Of a stretch of 17,670 nt of DNA, positions 1 to 6,474 are shown in pieces. Numbering within the stretch: position 1 is the stretch's first letter; each line of letters begins with the position of its first letter. Source of the DNA: JAABYT01 sp041581935 (GTDB lineage: Bacteria > Pseudomonadota > Gammaproteobacteria > HK1); the NCBI GenBank assembly GCA_041581935.1, contig JBFICP010000043.1, positions 1 to 17,670 of the forward strand, read 5' to 3'. The position numbers were made by a program, and so were the translations under genes. The notes beneath the pieces are model-generated. The model had not been told where the DNA came from, searched no databases, and was given only the letters and a program-made list of their open reading frames with translations.

Positions 1-197
1 CCGGCAGCCTGCTCATCGCCGCGCCACCGCACGACGCGGCGGCCATCGTCGAGAGCCTCGCCGGCGCGCGCATCCCGGCGACCGCCATCGGCCGCCTGGT
101 GAGCGCCGGCGAGGGCCGTCACCTGAGGGCCGACGACGGCTCCCTGGAGCCGTTGCCGCATTTTGCCCGCGATGAGCTGACACGGCTGTATCCGTGA
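1..197 (+). CDS. AIR synthase/HypE-like (PurM superfamily) protein, C-terminal fragment
   Basis: This is the 3' end of a gene that enters from the left edge; the first complete codon starts at base 3 and the stop is TGA at 195-197. The visible 64 residues begin GSLLIAAPPHDAAAIVESL and continue to a segment with IGRLV. That is the pattern of the C-terminal lobe of PurM-superfamily ATP-binding enzymes (AIR synthase, HypE, thiamine-phosphate kinase), in which a strand G-x-L-L-x-A is followed by a helix and an IG-x-V strand. The tail EPLPHFARDELTRLYP resembles AIR-synthase-related/HypE-like proteins of unassigned substrate. The catalytic N-terminal lobe is outside the window, so the reaction cannot be assigned. 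It runs in the same direction as the next gene, with an 82-base gap. Confidence 0.55.
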   Translation, partial: GSLLIAAPPHDAAAIVESLAGARIPATAIGRLVSAGEGRHLRADDGSLEPLPHFARDELTRLYP

Positions 198-279
198 CCG
201 GAGCCTCCGGCAGCCACCCGGTTGCCGATCCGGGCCCGAAATCACGGCACGCCACGGGGCGTAGGTCTATGATTAGCAG

Positions 280-1068
280 ATGCTTTTCTCGGTGATCCAA
301 GCGTGCGCCCGCCTTTGGCCCGTGTTCATGGTCCTCGCGGCCCTGGGCGGCGCTCGGGCGGCGCTGGCGCTGCCGCCCGCCGACCCGATCGAGAACGGAT
401 TTTCCATCTACGACCGCGTCGTGCAGTACGGCTACACGGCGAAGCGTCGGTTGGCGCCGTACTTCCGCGCCGCCGGCGTCGACTATCCGCCGCAGACGGT
501 TCTGCTGGTGGGATTCAAGTGGGAGATGCGCCTGGAGCTTTATGCGGGTAACTCACCGGACGATCTGAAGTTCATTCGCTACTACGACGTCATGGCTGCC
601 AGCGGCGAGGTGGGGCCGAAGCTGCGAGAAGGGGACCGACAGGTGCCCGAAGGCATCTACAGGTTCACCCAGCTCAATCCCAACAGCAGTTTTCATCTGT
701 CGCTGAAGGTCGACTACCCGAATGCGTTCGATCGCATGATGGGCAAGGTGGAGAACCGTCGCAATCTCGGGGGCGGCATCTACATCCATGGAGGCAGCGA
801 GTCCGCGGGCTGCCTGGCGATGAGCGACTCGGTGGCCGAAGAGATTTTCACCCTGGTGGCGCAAACCGGCGTTGAAAACGCTTCCATCATCCTGAGCCCC
901 GCCGACTTGCGGCGAGTGGCGCCTCCCGATCCGCTGAACCACGACATACCCGCCTGGGCGCCGCATCTCTATGCCATCATCCAGCGCGCGCTCTGGGCGC
1001 TGCCACCCTCGCGGGAAGACGTCCAATGGGAAGACCATTGGGCGCAGTTCGATCATCCTATAGAGTAA
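280..1068 (+). CDS. YafK-like L,D-transpeptidase-fold protein, secreted
   Basis: This is a 262-residue protein of the YkuD fold, closest to the YafK/DpaA branch, whose members act on peptidoglycan-linked diaminopimelate bonds in the periplasm. Residues 1-31 form a signal peptide (hydrophobic 13-30, AxA-like cleavage near 30). The diagnostic segment is I-Y-I-H-G-G at 167-172, followed by S-x-G-C with the presumed catalytic Cys178 and His170. Upstream, residues 122-152 (VPEGIYRF, NPNS, HLSLKVDYPNAFDR) form the substrate-side block typical of YafK proteins. The family assignment is firm. Whether it makes or cuts crosslinks, or detaches a Braun-type lipoprotein, cannot be told from sequence. The ATG at 280 lacks a good ribosome site; a downstream in-frame ATG at 328 would shorten the signal peptide to an implausible length, so 280 is kept. 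Confidence 0.85.
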   Translation: MLFSVIQACARLWPVFMVLAALGGARAALALPPADPIENGFSIYDRVVQYGYTAKRRLAPYFRAAGVDYPPQTVLLVGFKWEMRLELYAGNSPDDLKFIRYYDVMAASGEVGPKLREGDRQVPEGIYRFTQLNPNSSFHLSLKVDYPNAFDRMMGKVENRRNLGGGIYIHGGSESAGCLAMSDSVAEEIFTLVAQTGVENASIILSPADLRRVAPPDPLNHDIPAWAPHLYAIIQRALWALPPSREDVQWEDHWAQFDHPIE

Positions 1069-1079
1069 CCCCCTCGATG

Positions 1080-1111
1080 CCGGTCGCCGTGAAGGTCACA
1101 CGGCGCACCGG
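1080..1111 (+). terminator. GC-rich hairpin after the L,D-transpeptidase gene
   Basis: An inverted repeat starts 12 bases past the stop codon. The inner stem CGCCGTG (1085-1091) pairs perfectly with CACGGCG (1099-1105) around a 7-base loop. With a single bulged C at 1106 the pairing extends outward to 1080/1111, giving about 12 base pairs. No T tract follows, so it is not a classical intrinsic terminator. It may stabilise the 3' end or aid Rho-independent release weakly, and it lies before the polyamine operon start at 1173. Confidence 0.45.
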
Positions 1112-1172
1112 GCCCGTGCCGAATTGAAACCGATCGCCCAGGCGTGACCGACGATGCGGCGTCGAGAGGACT

Positions 1173-2300
1173 ATGGATACGCGTGACATCGATACGCCCT
1201 GCTACGTCTGTGACGAGGCCCGACTGATTCGAAACCTCGAGCGGCTGGAGTCGCTGCAACGACGCACCGGCTGTGTCGTGCTGCTGGCGTTGAAGGCTTT
1301 TGCCATGTTCAGCACGTTCCCGCTGATGCGCCGGTACATCGCAGGCACTGCCGCGAGCTCGCTCAACGAAGCGCTGCTCGGTGCACGGGAATTCGGCGGT
1401 CAGGTCCATCTGTGCGCACCCGCGTACAAGGACGGCGAGTTCGACCAAATGCTGGCTTTGTGTGATCACGTTGTCTTCAACTCCTTCGCCCAGTGGCGGC
1501 ATTTCGGACCCCGCGTGCAAGCTCTTGCGCCAGAAGTGCGCTGTGCTATTCGTGTTAACCCCGAGCACTCCGAGGTCGACACGCGGATCTACGACCCGTG
1601 TGCGCCGAACTCGCGCCTCGGCGTTCGACGCGTGGACTTCGAAGCCGATTGTCTCGAGGGTATCAGCGGACTGCACTTTCACACGCTCTGCGGTCACGAC
1701 GCCGACGCGCTGGCACGAACGCTGGTCTTTTTCGAAGAGAAGTTCGGGGAGTTTCTCCCGGCGATGGGCTGGGTGAACTTCGGCGGGGGACACCACATCG
1801 CACGCGACGACTACGACATCGAAGGCCTTTGCACCATTATCGGCGATTTCCGATCGCGCCACGATGTCGAGGTTTACCTGGAGCCTGGCGAAGGCATCGT
1901 CATGAACGCAGCCGTGCTGGTGGCCTCCGTGCTCGACGTTCTGCCGAACGACACCGTTATTCTCGATGTATCCGCCAGTGCGCACATGCCCGATGTGCTC
2001 GAGATGCCTTACCGCGTCGACATCCAGGGCGCCGGCGAGCCCGGCGAGCTCGACCACACTTATTGGCTTGGCGGACCCACATGCATGGCGGGCGACGTCT
2101 TCGGCCAGTATTCGTTTGCTCGACCCCTGAAAGTCGGTGACAAGGTGGTATTCGAAGATATGGCGCCGTACACGATGGTCAAGAACACCACGTTCAACGG
2201 CGTGCAGCTCCCGCACATTGCAATCAAAGAAGCGGCCACCGGCCGTATCCGGGAAATCCGAAGATTCGACTACGACGACTACCGAAATCGTCTCTCCTGA
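1173..2300 (+). CDS. nspC: Carboxynorspermidine/carboxyspermidine decarboxylase
   Basis: This 375-residue protein has the normal length for the family. It is a PLP-dependent fold-III (alanine racemase-like) decarboxylase that removes CO2 from carboxynorspermidine or carboxyspermidine in the cytoplasm, giving norspermidine or spermidine. Visible landmarks are the PLP lysine Lys41 in LALKAFAMF, the histidine pair in LHFHTLCG (168-173), the glycine-rich phosphate loop FGGGHH (203-208), EPGEG at 237-241, catalytic Cys304 in CMAGDVFG, and Tyr333 in the C-terminal block APYTMVKNTTFNG. A good ribosome site GAGAGGA at 1164-1170 fixes the ATG at 1173. The synthase gene follows after 22 bases, so the two are almost certainly co-transcribed. 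Whether the main product is spermidine or norspermidine depends on the diamine available and cannot be decided here. Confidence 0.93.
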   Translation: MDTRDIDTPCYVCDEARLIRNLERLESLQRRTGCVVLLALKAFAMFSTFPLMRRYIAGTAASSLNEALLGAREFGGQVHLCAPAYKDGEFDQMLALCDHVVFNSFAQWRHFGPRVQALAPEVRCAIRVNPEHSEVDTRIYDPCAPNSRLGVRRVDFEADCLEGISGLHFHTLCGHDADALARTLVFFEEKFGEFLPAMGWVNFGGGHHIARDDYDIEGLCTIIGDFRSRHDVEVYLEPGEGIVMNAAVLVASVLDVLPNDTVILDVSASAHMPDVLEMPYRVDIQGAGEPGELDHTYWLGGPTCMAGDVFGQYSFARPLKVGDKVVFEDMAPYTMVKNTTFNGVQLPHIAIKEAATGRIREIRRFDYDDYRNRLS

Positions 2301-2322
2301 GACAAAGGAAAAGAGATCCGGA

Positions 2323-3534
2323 ATGAAGAACGTACTTATCATCGGGGCCGGCGGCGTTGGCGGTGCAGTAACTCACAAATGCGCACAGCACAATGACGAG
2401 CTGGGAGATATCTGCCTCGCGTCGCGCACGGTTTCGAAATGCGAGCGTATCGTCGAATCGGTGCGTGCGAAAGAGAATTTGAAGGTCGCCAAAGGCAAGC
2501 TTACCGCCGTCGAGCTCGATGCAAAGAATAGCGACGCGGTGGCGAATCTGATCGGCCGCACCGATGCCGGACTGGTTTTGAATGCGGGCAGCCCCCACTG
2601 CAATCTCGCGATCATGGCGGCGTGCCTGCGCACGGGTGCCCATTATCTGGATACGGCTATTTACGAGCAGGAAGGCGACTTCAACATGCCGCCCCCGTGG
2701 TACGCAAATTACGAGTGGAGCTACCGCGACCAATTCTCGAGCGCCGGGGTCACGGGAATCCTCGGCATCGGCTTCGACCCGGGCGCCGTCAATGCCTTCT
2801 GCGCCTATGCACGAAAGCATCTCGTGGACGACATCGACAGCATCGACATCATGGACGTGAATGCGGGCGACCACGGCCGTTTCTTCGCCACCAACTTCGA
2901 CCCCGAGGTAAATCTGCGGGAAATCCTCGAGGACGTGATTTACTGGGAGAACGGACAATGGGTGCGTATTCCCCGCCACTCGAAAAGCCGCACTTACGAT
3001 TTTCCCGTCGTGGGCGAGCACAAGGTGTACTCCATGGGCCACGACGAGTTGCACTCGCTGGCAATCAATATCCCTGCCCAAAGAATCGAATTCTGGATGG
3101 GCTTCAACGACCGATACATCAACGTGTTCGACGTGCTCCACCAACTCGGCCTGCTCTCGGGCGAGCCCGTAAACGTCGAGGGCGTTCCCGTGGTGCCGTT
3201 AAAGCTTCTGAAAGCGGTGCTACCGGACCCCGCGAGCCTGGCCGAGAACTACACGGGAAAGGTATGCATCGGATGCCTGGTGAAGGGTCGAAGCCGTGGC
3301 CGCGATCGCGAGGTTTTCATCTACAGCACCTGCGATCATGGAAAATGCTATGCCGAAATCGGTGCCCAGGCGATCTCGTACACGACGGCCGTGCCGCTGG
3401 TTGCGGCCGGTCTGCTGATTGCCAGGGGCGACTGGAATGTCGGTAAGCTCGTCAACGTCGAGGAGCTGAATCCGGATCCGTTCATGAAATTGATGCCGGA
3501 ACTCGGTATCGACTGGAACGTCCGGGAATCCTGA
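2323..3534 (+). CDS. Carboxynorspermidine/carboxyspermidine synthase (saccharopine dehydrogenase family)
   Basis: This 403-residue NADPH-dependent reductive-amination enzyme condenses aspartate beta-semialdehyde with 1,3-diaminopropane or putrescine, producing the substrate of the decarboxylase encoded just upstream. The N-terminus KNVLIIGAGGVGGAV carries the Rossmann dinucleotide loop G-x-G-G-V-G-G (8-14), and the rest matches the saccharopine-dehydrogenase-like layout (FDPGAVNAFCAYA, DVNAGDHGR, CDHGKCYAE). The open frame extends back to 2137 inside the preceding gene, but ATG 2323 is the proper start: it follows AAAGGAAAAG (2304-2313) and begins directly with the Rossmann strand. The gap to the decarboxylase is only 22 bases. 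Together they form the alternative bacterial polyamine route that does not use decarboxylated S-adenosylmethionine. Confidence 0.92.
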   Translation: MKNVLIIGAGGVGGAVTHKCAQHNDELGDICLASRTVSKCERIVESVRAKENLKVAKGKLTAVELDAKNSDAVANLIGRTDAGLVLNAGSPHCNLAIMAACLRTGAHYLDTAIYEQEGDFNMPPPWYANYEWSYRDQFSSAGVTGILGIGFDPGAVNAFCAYARKHLVDDIDSIDIMDVNAGDHGRFFATNFDPEVNLREILEDVIYWENGQWVRIPRHSKSRTYDFPVVGEHKVYSMGHDELHSLAINIPAQRIEFWMGFNDRYINVFDVLHQLGLLSGEPVNVEGVPVVPLKLLKAVLPDPASLAENYTGKVCIGCLVKGRSRGRDREVFIYSTCDHGKCYAEIGAQAISYTTAVPLVAAGLLIARGDWNVGKLVNVEELNPDPFMKLMPELGIDWNVRES

Positions 3535-3617
3535 CCGATTCTCGATCGCATGCAGCCGCTGGAACGCGCGACTCGCAACGGGAAGTCCGACCGAACGGGT
3601 TCGTGAAATCGAATCGG
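3535..3617 (+). terminator. Possible stem-loop region after the polyamine operon
   Basis: Perfect 7-base arms CCGATTC (3535-3541) and GAATCGG (3611-3617) flank a 69-base interior that contains a small inner hairpin, CGAAC/GTTCG, at 3592-3603. The first arm begins directly after the synthase stop codon. There is no T tract, and such arms can arise by chance, so its role in ending transcription is only a suggestion. The rest of the gap to 3663 shows nothing else. Confidence 0.2.
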
Positions 3618-3663
3618 CTACGCGTACAGTCGCTCAGATTTCGCCGACTAGCGCAACGTTTCG

Positions 3664-3906
3664 TCAGTCATCAGTGTCGTCATCTTCGAACAGGTCCTCA
3701 ATAATCGAGTAGTCGAAAATTTGACCATCACTCTTGAATATCTCGATGTCGATATCACCGTCGTCCATGAACTCCACTTTCCAATGCTCGCCAGCCACAT
3801 CGATACCGACCTCGATAGCTCCCTCGCTCACGCTGGAGAGCGTGTAAGGAATCTCCGCGGCATCGAGACGGTCCAGTAAATCGGTCAGCTCGGACAATTC
3901 ACTCAT
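3664..3906 (-). CDS. Small acidic protein of unknown function
   Basis: This 80-residue, very acidic protein ends in EDLFEDDDTDD. The frame is open back to 3939, but the ATG at 3906 is preferred because GGGGGAA lies at the right distance upstream on the minus strand and the residues after it (SELSELTDLLDRLDAAEIPY) look like a proper helical start. The predicted layout is one helix, then a four-strand meander (YTLSSVS, AIEVGIDV, HWKVEFM, IDIEIFKSDG), then an acidic helix. It resembles small single-domain acidic proteins that recur as orphan hypotheticals, but I cannot name the family with certainty. Base composition is visibly A+T-richer than the flanking genes. It is divergent from the EEP-fold gene across a 177-base gap and could be an inhibitor or immunity-like partner, which is pure inference. 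Confidence 0.7.
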   Translation of the reverse strand: MSELSELTDLLDRLDAAEIPYTLSSVSEGAIEVGIDVAGEHWKVEFMDDGDIDIEIFKSDGQIFDYSIIEDLFEDDDTDD

Positions 3907-3965
3907 ACTAATTCCCCCGGTTGGCGGGTGTTCTGACACATGATCGTTCGGGGGTCAAGTCAAAC

Positions 3966-3990
3966 TTTGTGAAACACCGCTGACTATAAT
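3966..3990 (+). promoter_or_regulatory. Candidate promoter -10 element for the EEP-fold gene
   Basis: A perfect TATAAT lies at 3985-3990, with a TG four bases before it, inside the divergent gap. The nearest -35-like element TTGTGA (3967-3972) is too close (12 bases) to be a normal -35, so recognition may depend on the strong -10 region. Transcription from here would give a leader of roughly 85 bases before the ATG at 4084. Confidence 0.4.
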
Positions 3991-4083
3991 CGATAGCGAC
4001 AGGGAGAGGACTCGGGCCGAGTTCGGCGTGTATCATGCTCGCGCTCGATTCCAACTCGACAACATGGTTACTTCGGAGGGGTC

Positions 4084-4932
4084 ATGGCGTTCAGCGTATG
4101 TTCCTGGAATGTCGAGTTCTTCGGATCGAGAAGACCGGGCGAGACGAATGCGCAAGTCGCGCAACGGATCGACGATGTTTTCGACTTTCTGGGTAAACCC
4201 GAGATTCAGGCCGACGTCTTCGCCATTTACGAAGTGAACGGCGGCCAAGTGTTCCAGAAAGTTACGCACGCATTTCCGGAGTACTCGTGGCAGATAACCG
4301 AGGGCTCCGGCACACAGCAAATTCTCGTTGGCTTTCGCGTACCAGCCTTCGTAACCCAGCGCGTCGAATTCACGCGCGGATTCACCGGACCGTTGCGCCC
4401 GGGTGTCCTGGTGACGGTACCTCATGAGGGCCAGGTATACCCGATGCTGTTCCTTCATTTGAAGGCCGCCGACGCTGCCATTGATTTCGGTGTTCGAGCC
4501 TATCAGCACGACAAAGCCCGCAGCCTGCGAAAGGCTCTCGATGCCGCTGCCGAGTCGAATCGCGCGAATTTCATTATTGCAGGTGACCTGAACAACGTCG
4601 GCATGAACCTCTCATTCTCGGGCCGTGATATTGGAATTGACGAAGAGATCGCGCGCCTGCGCAACATGTACGAATCGCGTTTCGACAAGCTGGTACTGCT
4701 CGGTAAATCCGCCGATGCCACATTCTGGAACGGGCCCGGAAGCTCAGATCCTCCGGCGGATATCGATCACGTCGTAGCCGCATCGCGGATACACATGACG
4801 ACGCTTCCCGATGGCAACGCGGTCGAGGTCAAAGGTTGGCCGGAGCTCGCCACGGATTCCGAGAAGGGAGAATGGATTCACCGCTTCTCCGATCACGCTC
4901 TGCTGCGGTTCACGGTCGAGGGGGCAGGTTAG
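4084..4932 (+). CDS. Endonuclease/exonuclease/phosphatase (EEP) family protein
   Basis: This 282-residue protein has the DNase I-like EEP fold and the metal and catalytic residues of the family in order: Asn9 in SWNVEFFG, Glu50 in FAIYEV, His125 in LFLHLKA, Asp168/Asn170 in IAGDLNNVG, Asp226/Asp228 in PADIDHVV, and the terminal Ser-Asp270-His271 in SDHALLRF. All key positions are intact, so an active Mg-dependent phosphodiesterase or nuclease is expected. The fold cannot separate nucleic acid, nucleotide, inositol-phosphate or sphingolipid substrates. No signal peptide is seen, so it is probably cytoplasmic. The ATG follows GGAGGGG at 4075-4081. It converges on the NERD gene with only 32 bases between stop codons and diverges from the small acidic gene. 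Confidence 0.88.
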   Translation: MAFSVCSWNVEFFGSRRPGETNAQVAQRIDDVFDFLGKPEIQADVFAIYEVNGGQVFQKVTHAFPEYSWQITEGSGTQQILVGFRVPAFVTQRVEFTRGFTGPLRPGVLVTVPHEGQVYPMLFLHLKAADAAIDFGVRAYQHDKARSLRKALDAAAESNRANFIIAGDLNNVGMNLSFSGRDIGIDEEIARLRNMYESRFDKLVLLGKSADATFWNGPGSSDPPADIDHVVAASRIHMTTLPDGNAVEVKGWPELATDSEKGEWIHRFSDHALLRFTVEGAG

Positions 4933-4944
4933 CTCGATTAGGGC

Positions 4945-4959
4945 CCGCGTGCGACGCGG
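4945..4959. terminator. Hairpin in the 32-base convergent gap
   Basis: CCGCGT (4945-4950) and ACGCGG (4954-4959) form a perfect 6-pair stem with a 3-base loop between two facing stop codons. No T-rich tail exists on either strand, so it may be a weak bidirectional terminator or a stabilising element. Confidence 0.35.
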
Positions 4960-4964
4960 ATCCG

Positions 4965-5858
4965 TCAGTTCGGCGTATGCTTGCCGCTCAAGCAACGCGC
5001 CGTCAGATGATCGTGAATCTGAGCAACATCGTCATCCATCAAATAGGTGTCGGGATCGGTCCATCCGGTCAACATGACCACCGTTTTCTCATTCACGACC
5101 AGGTGATTTTCGGTGTCCGTCGTCGCAACGTTCCAACCCGGCACGGCGATGACCGAACGCACACGAATGGGGTGTCCTATGACCCTCGAGAGTTCCTTGC
5201 TGAGGCCGGTCACGCGATTGACCGAGATGCCGACCGGTGCGGTGGTCTTGGTATTCCCGAAAACCAGACTCGAGTCACTCAACCGCACCGTCGCGTTTTT
5301 TCTCCGGTTGTTGCCCAGCACGAATACGTTTATGGCATACGCGCCCTTGGCGCCTATGACCACGTTGTCGATGACGTGATTACCGACGCGCACGTCATGA
5401 TATACGTTGTAACCGCGACTCGCGATTCGTTGCAGGGCATGACCGATAGCGATGTTGGCGTTGCGCCGGAATGACAGTCGAGAACGCGCGCGTTTCAGAC
5501 GCAAAACGTGGAACGGGAGTAATAGGCTGATCAGGGCAACGACCACTGACAGAGCGAGCCAGACCCCGGCCGGCGCGTCGAATGGCAGGGGCTCGATTTG
5601 TACCGCGAATGCCACCGCCAGCAACAATGCATACACGAGAATACTGGACAGATACAAAAAATAGCGCCTGTCCAGGGACTGGAGGTTCTGTCGAACGCGA
5701 TGGCCGGGCTCGAACAGAATGTGTCCGGCGAACGGATTTCGTCGCTGCAGCTTTGCGCCGACCAGCATCCACGCGTGTCCAACGAGCACGAAGGCGAGGC
5801 TTCCTGCAAGCGCAATCGCCAGCCCGCAGAAAATTCTCGAAAGGAGCTCTGCGTCCAT
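4965..5858 (-). CDS. Membrane-anchored NERD-domain protein with a degenerate active site
   Basis: This 297-residue protein has three predicted membrane segments (about 9-33, 67-87 and 97-117), then a basic stretch RLKRARSRLSFRR, then a NERD (nuclease-related) domain from about 132 to 260. The domain is recognisable from RGYNVYHDVRVGNHVIDNVVIG, GAYAI, VPGW and the later LVVNEK. NERD proteins normally carry an acidic residue before the first helix, an Asp in the I-D-h-hhhG strand and an E-x-K. Here Asp164 is kept, the E-x-K position reads N177-V-F179, and the first acidic position is non-acidic (AIGHAL). The protein is therefore probably not a nuclease and may serve as a binding or scaffold protein at the inner membrane. 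The ATG at 5858 is preceded by GAAGG. Base composition is lower in G+C than genes to the right. Confidence 0.82.
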   Translation of the reverse strand: MDAELLSRIFCGLAIALAGSLAFVLVGHAWMLVGAKLQRRNPFAGHILFEPGHRVRQNLQSLDRRYFLYLSSILVYALLLAVAFAVQIEPLPFDAPAGVWLALSVVVALISLLLPFHVLRLKRARSRLSFRRNANIAIGHALQRIASRGYNVYHDVRVGNHVIDNVVIGAKGAYAINVFVLGNNRRKNATVRLSDSSLVFGNTKTTAPVGISVNRVTGLSKELSRVIGHPIRVRSVIAVPGWNVATTDTENHLVVNEKTVVMLTGWTDPDTYLMDDDVAQIHDHLTARCLSGKHTPN

Positions 5859-5898
5859 GAGTGCCTTCAGTGTATCGGGGCGTCTCCGCTACCCCCTA

Positions 5899-5927
5899 AT
5901 CGTAGAGGTCCGCGCCGGTCATCACAA
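5899..5927 (-). promoter_or_regulatory. Candidate sigma-70 promoter for the NERD gene
   Basis: On the minus strand TTGTGA (5927-5922) is followed by a 17-base spacer and TACGAT (5904-5899), each matching four of six consensus bases. The inferred start near 5892 would give a leader of about 33 bases with GAAGG near its end. The -35 sits inside the loop of an inverted repeat (5915-5934). Confidence 0.35.
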
Positions 5928-5970
5928 CGACCGGACCCACAACACGCGCCCCCGGCACGACGAACCGGGG
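5915..5970. repeat. Two adjacent inverted repeats in the 5859-6089 gap
   Basis: CCGGTC (5915-5920) pairs with GACCGG (5929-5934) around 8 bases. CCCCGG (5950-5955) pairs with CCGGGG (5965-5970) around 9 bases. Both are perfect 6-pair stems. They could be operator sites, leader hairpins or weak terminators. Apart from these and the candidate promoter I see no gene in the gap; a minus-strand open frame at 5896-6087 has no recognisable features. Confidence 0.3.
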
Positions 5971-6089
5971 CATCCGTTGGGTCGACCGGCAGGGTGCGTT
6001 GGACATCACCCGTGCGTGCTTGGCATTTTCGACCGTCCCGTGGGGCCGAGTTCCTAAAGCCGTAGGCTCGAGCGGTCGATCACCCATGC

Positions 6090-6353
6090 ATGGCTACCAC
6101 CGACCCCAACGACAAGACCGCGGGTGGCGCGCGCACCGGCACCTCGCGAAAAAAACGCCGCCGGCGTCGCCGCCGCCTGACCGACAAGATTCGCGCCGCC
6201 CTGGCGCGGGCCGCGGCACTGGGCCGCCGGGACGTCACCGAGCAGCTCGGCACGCTCTATCAGGAGAGGGTCGAAGAGGAGATCGGTCGGGAATGGCAGC
6301 GGCGAGCGCGGGATCCCGGCATGCGGGCGCGCCGATCCCGGCGCGGTCGCTAA
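6090..6353 (+). CDS. Small arginine-rich hypothetical protein
   Basis: This is an 87-residue, strongly basic protein. A disordered N-terminus leads into a Lys/Arg tract (residues 20-29, KKRRRRRRRL), followed by a predicted amphipathic helix with DKIRAALARAAALGRRDVTEQLGTLY and an acidic-basic helix QERVEEEIGREWQRRARD. The helix pattern looks like a genuine small protein and not a shadow of another frame, and no better overlapping gene exists on either strand. The Arg tract would suit nucleic-acid or membrane-phosphate contact, which is inference. There is no clear ribosome site before the ATG, so the start and the gene itself remain uncertain. Confidence 0.5.
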   Translation: MATTDPNDKTAGGARTGTSRKKRRRRRRRLTDKIRAALARAAALGRRDVTEQLGTLYQERVEEEIGREWQRRARDPGMRARRSRRGR

Positions 6354-6406
6354 TCGAGCCGGCGCCCGCAAACGCTCAGCGCACCTCAGCGGCCATCGGT
6401 CGCGAC

Positions 6407-6436
6407 TTTACATTTGCGAACACTCGCATCGATACT
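6407..6436 (+). promoter_or_regulatory. Candidate sigma-70 promoter for the phosphodiesterase gene
   Basis: TTTACA (6407-6412, five of six consensus bases) is followed by an 18-base spacer and GATACT (6431-6436, four of six). The inferred start near 6443 lies about 32 bases before the ATG at 6475. Confidence 0.35.
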
Positions 6437-6474
6437 TCTGCGACTCGAGCCACTCGAACCGCGATGGACCCGCC

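Noticed and set aside
2137..2322. Upstream extension of the carboxynorspermidine synthase frame
   Set aside because: It lies inside the decarboxylase gene, and the true start has a ribosome site and begins with the Rossmann strand.
1053..2342. Long minus-strand open frame of 429 codons opposite the decarboxylase gene
   Set aside because: It is the antisense shadow of a clearly identified gene; its translation has no domain pattern and no ribosome site.
5896..6087. Minus-strand frame of 63 codons in the gap before the NERD gene
   Set aside because: No ribosome site, no convincing residue pattern, and it spans two inverted repeats; not supported as a gene.
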